NCBI GenBank assembly: GCA_965229445.1 | Contig: OZ245876.1 | Location: 1,426,001 to 1,490,000, forward strand | DNA length: 64,000 bases | Direction: 5' to 3' | DNA from: Owenweeksia sp965229445 | GTDB lineage: Bacteria; Bacteroidota; Bacteroidia; Flavobacteriales; Schleiferiaceae | Shown here: piece after piece, positions 1-7,775 of the stretch | How positions within the stretch are numbered: the first letter of the stretch is position 1 | Layout of the letters: the number at the start of each line of letters is the position of its first letter | Notes under the pieces: model-generated | Databases searched by the model: none | Told to the model about the DNA's origin: nothing | What the model saw: only the letters and a program-made list of their open reading frames with translations | Made by a program: the position numbers and the translations under genes

Positions 1-193
1 GCACATGAGCATTTTCGCGGCTCGCACAGTGCCGGGTATAGATGGAATATTGCATCATGGTAAAGCCGTCTTTCTGAAGCTTTTTGCGAAACTGGCTGGC
101 ATTGCGTCTGTCCTTCTTCGTTTCGGTAGGCAAATCATAGTAAACAAAAACCCACATAATGCGGTAGGCATTAAATCGTTCAGTTGAGATCAT
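1..193 (-). CDS. cas2: CRISPR-associated endonuclease Cas2 (type II-C), 5' part only
   Basis: This is the N-terminal 64 residues of Cas2, the small ferredoxin-fold subunit that dimerises and bridges two Cas1 dimers during spacer acquisition. Reading the minus strand from the ATG at 191-193 gives MISTERFNAYRIMWVFVYYD followed by LPTETKKDRR and then a segment ending RHCASRENAHV. The YYDLPTETKKDR stretch, with its metal-binding aspartate, is typical of type II-C Cas2 from Bacteroidota. The gene runs off the left edge, so the C-terminus is not seen. It follows cas1 on the same strand after 49 bases, so the two are probably one transcript. A CRISPR array would normally lie beyond cas2, outside the window. 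The identification rests on sequence resemblance and on context beside cas1. Confidence 0.93.
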   Translation of the reverse strand, partial: MISTERFNAYRIMWVFVYYDLPTETKKDRRNASQFRKKLQKDGFTMMQYSIYTRHCASRENAHV

Positions 194-242
194 GACAGCT
201 ATTAAAAGCTATTCAAAACTTCTAAACGCTACAAAAATTGAA

Positions 243-1154
243 TCAATTAACTTCTATTTCCGGGTAAGCAATCTTTCGCTTTTCCCCTTCATAGCATTGC
301 ATTAGGCTGGCAGTGGTGCGTTGCATTCCTACCATTAAAGGACTTTTCATTTCCTCAATCACTATATCAATAGTAGGCAATATCAATAGTTCCTGTTTGA
401 TTTTAGGGCTAAGAAGTTCAATTTCTTCGACGTCATAACGACCGGCAATTTCAAGCACTAGCAGGTCAACATATGGGCGATAAGGTTCCATGATATCATC
501 TGCCAAGCAAAAGGGATTGTATTTATTGCGGTGGTGAATTCCAACAGCCGGTAACATACCACTGGCTACCAAACTACGTGATACAATTGCCCGAAGCACG
601 GCGTAGCCATAGTTGAGCAGGTTGTTAGGCGGTTCTTCAAATCGCCCTCTTTTAAAAGGCTCATCTTCATCAATTAATTTTGCCCAGTAATTGACCGCGG
701 CCCGCCCTTCGTAATTGTCAGGATCACCACTCCGCACCTTAGAAGCCCAGTATTCCATATTGTGGGCATCCCTTCCCTGTAGTTGAAGTACCCGAGCCTG
801 GTTAATGATTTTCGCCTTTACGGTTTGCTGCCAAAGGTTTTTGCGGAGGGGTTCTGAAGAATCTAGTTGATAGCGCAGTTTTTCGGTGAAAATGTGATTA
901 GCACTCATGGGCAACAAGAGACCTGCCGGCAAATGCCTTGCATCGCAGCTTAACACAGCGGCATTATGATCAATCAATGCCTGCAGCAAAGACTGAGTAA
1001 TAGTTAGCCGGTGATGATCTAAGATGAGAATGCCAATATCCTCTATAGGTACCGTTCTAGCTGATTTTTCTTCATCCGGGAATTCAACCTTAAGTTGATT
1101 CTGTTCCTTTTTGAGATAAGCAGGATTACCGAAGTATAGCGTTTTTTTAATCAT
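243..1154 (-). CDS. cas1: CRISPR-associated integrase Cas1 (type II-C)
   Basis: Cas1 is the metal-dependent integrase of spacer acquisition and works as a Cas1-Cas2 complex. The protein is 303 residues, the usual length for type II Cas1. The catalytic set is visible: the glutamate in DPDNYEGRAAVNYW (about residue 149), the histidine in GIHHRNKYNPF (about 207) and the acidic cluster in LADDIMEPYRPYVD (about 219-223). The N-terminal beta domain (residues 1-90) contains the GILILDHHRLTIT stretch common in this subtype. It lies upstream of cas2 on the same strand and points away from cas9, which is 1.5 kb off and divergent. The tracrRNA gene terminates about 255 bases upstream of the start, so cas1 probably has its own promoter. 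No disabling change is visible. Confidence 0.97.
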   Translation of the reverse strand: MIKKTLYFGNPAYLKKEQNQLKVEFPDEEKSARTVPIEDIGILILDHHRLTITQSLLQALIDHNAAVLSCDARHLPAGLLLPMSANHIFTEKLRYQLDSSEPLRKNLWQQTVKAKIINQARVLQLQGRDAHNMEYWASKVRSGDPDNYEGRAAVNYWAKLIDEDEPFKRGRFEEPPNNLLNYGYAVLRAIVSRSLVASGMLPAVGIHHRNKYNPFCLADDIMEPYRPYVDLLVLEIAGRYDVEEIELLSPKIKQELLILPTIDIVIEEMKSPLMVGMQRTTASLMQCYEGEKRKIAYPEIEVN

Positions 1155-1407
1155 TGAGTAAAATATTACGAGGCTCTATTCATTTCGGTATTCTAGATAA
1201 ATAAAAGAATTTCCCAGACTTATCCTAGTTGAATGATGATGTTATCGGTCCAGGTTATTCAAACTCTGGTATTTTTATGACGTCGATACATATGCCAGAT
1301 CCGAGTTCAATGAAGTTATTGTAATGCTCCGCATCGAGCCGGGTAATTTCTCATCACTCAATTGCGGTTGATTATTGCTGGATTATGATTTAGAGGAATA
1401 TAAATAA

Positions 1408-1434
1408 ATAAAAAAAGCGACCCAAAGGCCGCTT
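1408..1434 (-). terminator. Rho-independent terminator of the tracrRNA
   Basis: On the minus strand AGCGGCC pairs with GGTCGCT around a TTTG loop (1433 to 1416; one G-U pair), followed by TTTTTTTATTTATTT. This is a textbook intrinsic terminator and fixes both the strand and the 3' end of the tracrRNA. Confidence 0.92.
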
Positions 1435-1490
1435 TAGATGTTTTCACAACGGAATAATCCTTATTGTGAATAGCTTCAAATTGTAACAAC
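1408..1490 (-). ncRNA. tracrRNA of the type II-C system
   Basis: Read on the minus strand from about 1490, the sequence runs through an anti-repeat containing TTTGAAGCTATTCACAAT, then AAGGATTATTCCGTTGTG and AAAACAT, and ends in a GC-rich hairpin followed by seven T. The AAGGATTATTCCGTTGTGAAAAC part is the conserved nexus segment of Bacteroidota type II-C tracrRNAs as I remember them. The anti-repeat should pair with the 5' part of the crRNA repeat, predicting a repeat beginning close to GTTGTGAATAGCTTC. The 5' end is uncertain: a weak -7-like element (TATATTAG on the minus strand, 1497-1490) would place it near 1484. The RNA is on the cas1-cas2 strand and opposite to cas9. Type, strand and 3' end are well supported; the 5' end is inferred. 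Confidence 0.9.
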
Positions 1491-2485
1491 TAATATAAAT
1501 AAAAAAATGTTTCTATCCATTGGCAAAAGCTGGTTAATGATACCATGCATCATCAACAAGGGCAATTATAAGTTTATCAAAGAGGTTAGTCCCAAAAATC
1601 CTACTGTTTGTCTTATTGCAGAACGCATACCGGTAGTTTGGAACTAACCATTTACCGACGAATTGATTTCGAGCAGGTTCCAATAGAGCTTAGAGATTGT
1701 GGGCAGCACCTATGTTAGTACCTTAGGGATTCATTAGCTGATACATTCGTATTTATATGTTTATGACCATTTCTGTGATTTATGATAAAAAGCATATTTT
1801 GTTAGAATCAGCTGTTGCCAAATCATTGATAGCCTAAACTGTCCTCACCTTAATAGTCTTTTCCTTTGAGTAGGCACTAACGTCCATTCTTATGTGCAGG
1901 AGAGTAGTGTGCTTCTTTATCTTCTCTTAACTTTATACTCAATTGGTATTAATCAAATAGCTGTGCGGTCTTGTATGGTCCGTGCTTTCTTAGTACTTCA
2001 TTTCATGGTAAGATGGCTTGTCCTTATTGCTTCCAAAAAGCCATCGTGATGCTCACCCAACCTTTTATCGGTAGTCCGCTGTAGAGCATGTCTATGGTCC
2101 AGGTATATTATGAATCCTTGCCAATTTGGCTAATGTGTCGTATATTTCAACTGCCGCCATATTTCCATGTAGGATATGCTATTTTGGTTGAGTTTATTAC
2201 ATAGATGGCTTTAATACTGCAACGCTGAGTAATTTAAAAGGCCTCTAACAAGGTGTAGCTTTGACAATATTGATAGTGGTCAACCAAGGGTTGCAAATTT
2301 TGAACATGTCTATTGCAATTGTGGTAGGTAAAGACTTGCCATCCTGTACAATGCTTAGCAAAAAAAAACGGATTTCGGAACTTCCTGTTAATTACAGGAG
2401 TCTCACTTAAAATTTGATTTTGCTTAAAGCTTTTCAATTTGTCTTTGTAAAAATTAAATTATAAAAGTGAGGAGCAATAAGAATC

Positions 2486-2500
2486 GAAGCTATTCACAAT
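2486..2500 (-). repeat. Solitary repeat/anti-repeat-like element upstream of cas9
   Basis: The 15 bases ATTGTGAATAGCTTC (minus strand, 2500 to 2486) are identical to the complement of the tracrRNA anti-repeat at 1463-1477. A 15-base identity inside 1.1 kb is far beyond chance. Read on the minus strand it resembles the start of a CRISPR repeat, with spacer-like sequence before it. Read on the plus strand it resembles a second anti-repeat, but the nexus that follows in the real tracrRNA is missing. The similarity stops abruptly after AGCTTC. It is therefore a relic repeat, a relic tracrRNA, or a short guide-like RNA gene. Function is unknown. Confidence 0.6.
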
Positions 2501-2676
2501 CAACAAAGTATGTCCAGTTTTGAAGGCGATACTGAGTCGAAGTCTTTTTCCTCCCCACTTATTAATCTTATCATGCATTTGCTGATGCCAAAGTTAGACT
2601 TATATTTGATATACTTTGTTTGGGTTTTATTAAAACTTATAATTGGGGAAATAACTAAGTACCTAACCTTAACCAA

Positions 2677-5600
2677 ATGAAAAAAATTCTTGGTCTTGAT
2701 CTTGGAACGGCCAGCATTGGCTGGGCCTTTGTCCATGAAGCCGAAGAAGGTGATGATCAACCTTCGAAAATCGTCAAAACGGGTGTGCGCGTTATCCACT
2801 ACGGAGACAATGTGGTAAAATCTGATGCCAGCGGTAAAGTCTCGGCTTCAAACGAGCCAATTAAAGATTTTGAGAAAGGCATGTCGCTTTCAATGAATGC
2901 TGGCCGCACTAAGGCCAGGGGAATGCGCAGAAACCTACAACGTTATCAGCAAAGAAGGGACAATCTCATCAACCTTTTAAAGGAGTACAAAATCATCAAT
3001 AAAACCGCAAGATTACACGAAGGAGTGAAAAATAGCACCTTTGAAACATTTCGTTCGCGAGCCAGGGCTGCATCCAGCCCTATTGAACTGGAAGAATTTG
3101 CAAGGGTACTTCTAATGCTAAATAAGAAGCGCGGCTATAAAAGCAATCGTAAAGCTAAAACCGAAGATGATACGGGAGCTATTGATTCCATGGGAGTAGC
3201 CAAAGAGTTGTATGAGAGGGAGATTACACCTGGGCAGCTGGTAGTGGAATTATTTGAGGCAGGCAATAATAAAGTTCCTGACTTCTATGGCTCTGATCTT
3301 CAGGAGGAATTTGACCGAATATGGAGGTTTCAAAGAAATTTTCACCCTAAAGTCCTCAACCAGGAACTGCATGAGAAGATAACTGGGCTAACCGGAAAGC
3401 AAACAACTACATATTTTAAGGACAAGCTTGAACTTGACCCTTGTGAGCTAAATGGAAATGCTTTATCTAAAAAGAGAGCGAAGTACTACTTACGCTCAGA
3501 AGCTTTGAAGGAGCAAAAAAACCTTGAAGAACTTATTCATGTGTTTCAAGACATTAATAATGAAATAAGTAACTCAAGCGGATACTTAGGTGCCATCAGT
3601 GATAGAAGTAAACAGCTGATGATGAACGATTTAACGGTAGGGCAATTTCTTTATGAGCAGATTAAGGAAAACCCGCACGCTAGGTTAAAAAAACAGGTTT
3701 TCTATCGTCAGGATTATTTGAACGAGTTCGAAAGAATTTGGGACGTACAGGCCAAAGTCCACTCTGAACTTACACCTGAATTAAAGAAGGAAGTAAGGAA
3801 CGAGATCATATTCTATCAACGAAGATTAAAGTCACAAAAGCACCTAATTGTGGACTGCGAGTTTGAAATGGGGCACAAAGCTATCCCTAAGTCATCCCCA
3901 TTGTTCCAGCAATTCAGGATTCATCAAAATCTGAATAATCTCATACTGAGAAAAGGTGAAGGAGAGGATTACAGATTGCGTGACGACCAAAGAGAACTGC
4001 TTAAAGAGCAATTGGAATTCAGAGAAGGTTTAAATGAAAAAGAAGTAAAGAATCTCCTTAAACTTGGGAAAGGATGGAATTTGAATTTTAAAAAGCTTGA
4101 AGGCAATAGGACTTACAATAATCTTCTGAATACCTTCACAGAAATCGCTGAAATAAAAGGATTTAAGATTAAAGATAATGCCAGCGCAGAAGAAAAAATA
4201 GGTATTTTATATGAAGCTTTCCAAGACTTAGGGATAGACCGGGATCTCTTGAATTTTAGCATAGACTATTCCGGGAAGTATGATGAAAATACTCTTTACA
4301 ACTTTTGGCACGTGCTTTATTCTGCCGAAGAAGATATAAAGCTAAAGCCTCTGCTCATACGGAAATATGGGTTTGATGAAGAGGCAGCAAAACGGCTTTG
4401 TGCTATTACATTTGAGCCTGAATACGGTAGGATATGCTCCCGTGCTATTCGTAAGATGTTACCTCATTTAGAAAAAGGTATTCCCTATCACCAAGCTTGT
4501 AAAGAAGCTGGATATAATCATAGTTCGTCAATTGTAAAAGAGGAGAACGAGAATCGTGAATTAGCAGACCGGCTGGAGCTATTGCTCCCTAACAGTCTTC
4601 GAAATCCAGTTGTGGAGAAAATCATTAATCAGGTAATTAACCAGGTAAATGCCATTTTGAACCATCCTGAATTGGGTAGGCCAGATGAGATTCGCATTGA
4701 AATGTCTCGTGAGCTAAAGAAAAGTGCGGATGAGCGAAAAGAGATGACTGAAGGAATAGGCAAGGCTACAGAACGAAATGAAGCGATTCGGAAGAAATTA
4801 CAGACGGAGTTCGGATTCAAAAAAGTTTCTAGAAATGCGATTATTCGCTACAAACTCTGGGAAGAGTGTGGTCATGTGTCAATTTATACCGGTAAACCCA
4901 TACCCCGGGGCGAGCTTTTTGGGAATAAATATGACATTGAGCATATAATCCCCAAGTCTAGGCTTTTTGACGATTCCTTTAGCAATAAGATTCTCTGTGA
5001 AAGAAGTTGGAACGATGAGAAAAGTGATGATACTGCAATTGATTTCCTTAAAAACAAGCTTAGCAAAAAAGATTTTCAAGATTATCTAAATCGAATTGAA
5101 AAGCTCAGGGATTCAAAGGAAGGTATTTCTAAAACTAAGTTTAACAAGCTTAGCTGGAAGAGTGAGGATATTCCGGAAGATTTTATTGATCGCCAGTTGC
5201 GAGAGAGTCAATATATAGCGCGAAAGGCAGTTGAAATTCTGAACCAAGTTGTAAGGCATGTTACACCTACAATTGGCGAAATAACCAACCGACTGCGTGA
5301 AGACTGGGGACTTATGCACCTAATGCGTGAATTGAACTGGGCAAAATATGATGAGCAGAACCTGACCGAAACTTATAAAGACAAGGATGGCCGAACTATT
5401 CATCGAATAAATAACTGGACTAAAAGGAACGACCATCGTCACCATGCCGTGGATGCCTTAACCGTAGCATTTACAAAGCGGAGCTTGGTTCAATATCTGA
5501 ATAATTTAAATGCCCGCAAAGAAGAAGGTAAGAGCACTAAGGATGCTTTACTTATACAAAAGAAAGAATTATACCGTGACCAGAGAGGCAAATTGAGATT

Positions 5601-6843
5601 TAAGCTACCTATGCCCAATTTTAGGGAACAGGCTAAAAAACATCTCTTATCAACCTTAGTGTCATTCAAGGCCTCATCTAAAGTAGCAACCTGGAATAAG
5701 AATAAGGTAAAACTTAAAAATAACAAGGAACATATTCAGAAAACGCTTACGCCACGTGGTCAACTCCATAAGGAGACAGTGTATGGAAAAATTAAACAAT
5801 ATGTAGTTCGTAAAGTGCCTGTAAATGGCAAGTTGACTAATGAGTTAGTCATGACAGTTGCCAGGCAGGCAGAGCGGGAGGTTTTACTTAATCGTTTGGC
5901 TGAGTTTGGAGATGATCCTAAAAAGGCCTTTTCAGGTAAAAACAGCCTCAAAAAAAATCCGATTTATCTCAACGGAGGAACAGAAACTTTACCGCCAAAT
6001 GTTAAAGTTGTGGTCAAGGAGGATGTGTTTACCATTCGAAAGGAGGTGAGTCCAGATAATTTTAGGAATGAGAAAAGCCTGGAAAAAATTATTGATGTTG
6101 GAGCCAGAAGGATAATGCAAAAGAGACTTGCAGATTATAATGGTGATGCAAAAGCAGCATTTTCAAATCTCGAGGACAATCCTATTTGGCTTGTAGAACC
6201 AATCGAAAAATCGAAATGGAAGGATCCTAACAAACCAAAAGCTCATGAGTTGGGAATTCCACTGAAACGATTAACTATTACCGGAGTGATAAATACAGAA
6301 GTGCTTCACAGCAAGCGCGGAATAGATGGTAAACTAATATTAGATGAGAAAGGTATGGAAATACCCACCAGTTACGTGAGTACAGGTAATAATCACCATG
6401 CTGCGATTTTTGAGGATGAGGAAGGTAACCTTTATGACGAAGTGGTTTCATTTTTTGAATCGGTAGAGCGATTGAACGCTGGACAACCGGAAGTAAACCT
6501 GATAGGTCCAAATAATAGTTCCCTTAAATTCACAATAAAACAAAATGAGTGCTTTGTTTTTCCCTCAGATGAATTTGATCCAAAAGAAATTGACCTAGAA
6601 TCACCACTAAACTATGAAGTAATTAGTCCTCACCTGTTTAGGGTACAGAAGTTTTCCAGACTAACTTATGATAATAGGGTGGTTCGTGAGTATGTTTTCA
6701 GGCATCATTTAGAAACTACGGTAGACTATCGAAAAGAATTAGCTAATATAACTTACTTAAATATTAAGAGTCTCCGATATTTTGAGAATGCAGTGAAGGT
6801 TAGAGTAGATAGGCTGGGTCAAATTGTTCATGTGGGTGAATAA
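2677..6843 (+). CDS. cas9: CRISPR-associated endonuclease Cas9 (type II-C)
   Basis: Cas9 is the crRNA:tracrRNA-guided DNA endonuclease. At 1388 residues it matches the long Cas9 proteins of Bacteroidota. RuvC-I is at the N-terminus (ILGLDLGTASIGWAF, catalytic Asp8), followed by the arginine-rich bridge helix (GRTKARGMRRNLQRYQQRR, roughly 75-95) and the alpha-helical recognition lobe. RuvC-II is EIRIEMSRELKKS (Glu675), the HNH motif is YDIEHIIPKSRLFDDS (His756) and RuvC-III is DHRHHAVDALTVAF (His922/923, Asp926). The C-terminal 450 residues would hold the wedge and PAM-interacting domains. All catalytic residues are present, so the enzyme should be active. The gene is transcribed away from tracrRNA, cas1 and cas2. 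ATG at 2677 is the only start that keeps RuvC-I at the N-terminus. No csn2 or cas4 is seen, consistent with II-C. Confidence 0.98.
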   Translation: MKKILGLDLGTASIGWAFVHEAEEGDDQPSKIVKTGVRVIHYGDNVVKSDASGKVSASNEPIKDFEKGMSLSMNAGRTKARGMRRNLQRYQQRRDNLINLLKEYKIINKTARLHEGVKNSTFETFRSRARAASSPIELEEFARVLLMLNKKRGYKSNRKAKTEDDTGAIDSMGVAKELYEREITPGQLVVELFEAGNNKVPDFYGSDLQEEFDRIWRFQRNFHPKVLNQELHEKITGLTGKQTTTYFKDKLELDPCELNGNALSKKRAKYYLRSEALKEQKNLEELIHVFQDINNEISNSSGYLGAISDRSKQLMMNDLTVGQFLYEQIKENPHARLKKQVFYRQDYLNEFERIWDVQAKVHSELTPELKKEVRNEIIFYQRRLKSQKHLIVDCEFEMGHKAIPKSSPLFQQFRIHQNLNNLILRKGEGEDYRLRDDQRELLKEQLEFREGLNEKEVKNLLKLGKGWNLNFKKLEGNRTYNNLLNTFTEIAEIKGFKIKDNASAEEKIGILYEAFQDLGIDRDLLNFSIDYSGKYDENTLYNFWHVLYSAEEDIKLKPLLIRKYGFDEEAAKRLCAITFEPEYGRICSRAIRKMLPHLEKGIPYHQACKEAGYNHSSSIVKEENENRELADRLELLLPNSLRNPVVEKIINQVINQVNAILNHPELGRPDEIRIEMSRELKKSADERKEMTEGIGKATERNEAIRKKLQTEFGFKKVSRNAIIRYKLWEECGHVSIYTGKPIPRGELFGNKYDIEHIIPKSRLFDDSFSNKILCERSWNDEKSDDTAIDFLKNKLSKKDFQDYLNRIEKLRDSKEGISKTKFNKLSWKSEDIPEDFIDRQLRESQYIARKAVEILNQVVRHVTPTIGEITNRLREDWGLMHLMRELNWAKYDEQNLTETYKDKDGRTIHRINNWTKRNDHRHHAVDALTVAFTKRSLVQYLNNLNARKEEGKSTKDALLIQKKELYRDQRGKLRFKLPMPNFREQAKKHLLSTLVSFKASSKVATWNKNKVKLKNNKEHIQKTLTPRGQLHKETVYGKIKQYVVRKVPVNGKLTNELVMTVARQAEREVLLNRLAEFGDDPKKAFSGKNSLKKNPIYLNGGTETLPPNVKVVVKEDVFTIRKEVSPDNFRNEKSLEKIIDVGARRIMQKRLADYNGDAKAAFSNLEDNPIWLVEPIEKSKWKDPNKPKAHELGIPLKRLTITGVINTEVLHSKRGIDGKLILDEKGMEIPTSYVSTGNNHHAAIFEDEEGNLYDEVVSFFESVERLNAGQPEVNLIGPNNSSLKFTIKQNECFVFPSDEFDPKEIDLESPLNYEVISPHLFRVQKFSRLTYDNRVVREYVFRHHLETTVDYRKELANITYLNIKSLRYFENAVKVRVDRLGQIVHVGE

Positions 6844-6885
6844 TCTTTTAACCGAACAAGGACTGCTTACTGATTAGTTCTAATT

Positions 6886-6906
6886 AAGACATCAACTTTA
6901 TGTCTT
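6886..6906 (+). terminator. Possible weak terminator hairpin of cas9
   Basis: AAGACAT and ATGTCTT form a perfect 7-bp stem with a 7-base loop 43 bases after the cas9 stop codon. The stem is AT-rich and only a short T run follows, so intrinsic termination here is tentative. Confidence 0.3.
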
Positions 6907-7021
6907 TACTAAGGTGAAGCATACAATCTATTCCCATTTCTGAGCCAATTAGAACAATGCCGATTACCAAATCAGATTAGCCTAGATTTCCACTTATATC
7001 ATCTTTCTGACATTTTCTGTG

Positions 7022-7084
7022 GCAAAGATTTCATAAAATACTCTAGATTTTTGCTTCCTTTTAATCAATGGAAAAGGAAGGAGG
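7022..7084. repeat. Diverged single copy of the dispersed hairpin repeat
   Basis: GCAAAGATTTCATAAAATA followed by CTCTAGATTTTT and the inverted repeat CTTCCTTTT / AAAAGGAAG (7054-7062 and 7072-7080, nine-base loop) matches the 3' part of each ~608-bp unit at 15.7-17.5 kb with only a few differences. This shows that the element is dispersed in the genome, not confined to the tandem array. Confidence 0.75.
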
Positions 7085-7235
7085 ATTACACAAGACATAG
7101 CAGCAGGAATAATTGTATTTATGAGCTAATCTGACAAGACAGGCCTAATTACTTCAAGATAACGTCATTGAGCAAATGATTAGGAAGGGAAGTGTAAAGT
7201 GATTAATCAGAATTGAATAAAGCTAGTTGAATTTC

Positions 7236-7727
7236 TCACCGCTTCATCTCCACTACTTCCAAATCGTGAATATCCTCCCCGCTAATACTAAACCTGAGCA
7301 TAGTACGCACCTGATGCAAGCCATGTTTGCCGATGGCTCCCGGATTCATGTGCAGTAAACCCAACTTCTTGTCGGGCATCACCTTTAAGATGTGACTATG
7401 CCCGGAAATAAACAGCTTTGGGGGATGTTGGTAAATGCTTTCCTTCACCCTCGGACTATAGCGACCAGGATAGCCGCCAATATGCGTCATCCAAACTTTT
7501 ACTTCTTCAATCTTAAATCGTTGATCGAGGGGAAAGGCCGATCTGATCTCGGTTCCATCAATATTTCCGTACACGGCATACACGGGGGCTACGCTTTCCA
7601 GGCGATCTGTAACTTCCAGAGAACCAATATCTCCCGCATGAAGGATCAGATCAGAACCCTCACAAAATGAAAGGATCTTGTCATCAATATAAGCGTGTGT
7701 ATCACTTAACAAGGATATTCTGACCAC
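7236..7727 (-). CDS. YfcE/MJ0936-type metallophosphoesterase
   Basis: This 163-residue protein belongs to the small calcineurin-like phosphoesterases (YfcE/MJ0936 group), cytosolic enzymes using two metal ions to hydrolyse phosphodiesters. All metal-binding motifs are present in order: SDTHAY (residues 8-10), HAGDIGS, YGNIDG, THIGGYPG and SGHSH. The length is typical for a single-domain member. The natural substrate is not known for most of this family and cannot be read from sequence. The gene is divergent from truA, with 48 bases between this start and the TTG start preferred for truA. The family is certain, the biological role is not. Confidence 0.92.
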   Translation of the reverse strand: MVRISLLSDTHAYIDDKILSFCEGSDLILHAGDIGSLEVTDRLESVAPVYAVYGNIDGTEIRSAFPLDQRFKIEEVKVWMTHIGGYPGRYSPRVKESIYQHPPKLFISGHSHILKVMPDKKLGLLHMNPGAIGKHGLHQVRTMLRFSISGEDIHDLEVVEMKR

Positions 7728-7744
7728 TGGGAAATGCTTTCAAT

Positions 7745-7752
7745 TACCTTTG
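7745..7752 (+). promoter_or_regulatory. Bacteroidota -7 promoter element for truA
   Basis: TACCTTTG is an exact match to the TAnnTTTG consensus. It lies 23 bases upstream of the TTG codon proposed as the truA start and inside the reading frame that would extend from the upstream ATG at 7734. I see no clear -33 TTG. Confidence 0.6.
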
Positions 7753-7775
7753 CCTGCCCAAATTACACCATTTTC

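Larger units (their letters stand above)
1155..2676. other. Long cas1-cas9 intergenic region
   Basis: This 1.5-kb gap separates the divergent cas1 and cas9 genes. It holds the tracrRNA gene and its terminator (about 1408-1490), a lone 15-base anti-repeat match (2486-2500) and the cas9 upstream region. A 31-codon open stretch at 1255-1349 (minus) ends in a protein-like tail (IELGSGICIDVIKIPEFE) but has no start codon, so it may be the relic of a lost gene. Between about 1510 and 2440 only short open frames exist, none of which I recognise. The region is AT-rich and looks like decayed or regulatory sequence. I see no complete CRISPR repeat array here. Confidence 0.6.
6844..7235. other. Intergenic region after cas9
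   Basis: This gene-free stretch of about 390 bases lies between convergent cas9 and the metallophosphoesterase gene. It holds an AT-rich hairpin (6886-6906) that could end cas9 transcription and a diverged copy of a dispersed hairpin repeat (7022-7084). Nothing else is recognised. Confidence 0.6.

Noticed and set aside
5..187. 60-codon plus-strand frame at the left edge
   Set aside because: It is the antisense of cas2, which is supported by family sequence and by its position after cas1.
1255..1349. 31-codon open stretch ending IDVIKIPEFE on the minus strand
   Set aside because: Looks protein-like but has in-frame stops upstream and no start codon; mentioned only as a possible relic.
2234..2437. 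67-codon minus-strand open frame in the cas1-cas9 gap
   Set aside because: No family resemblance, irregular composition, no promoter; may be a chance frame in decayed DNA.
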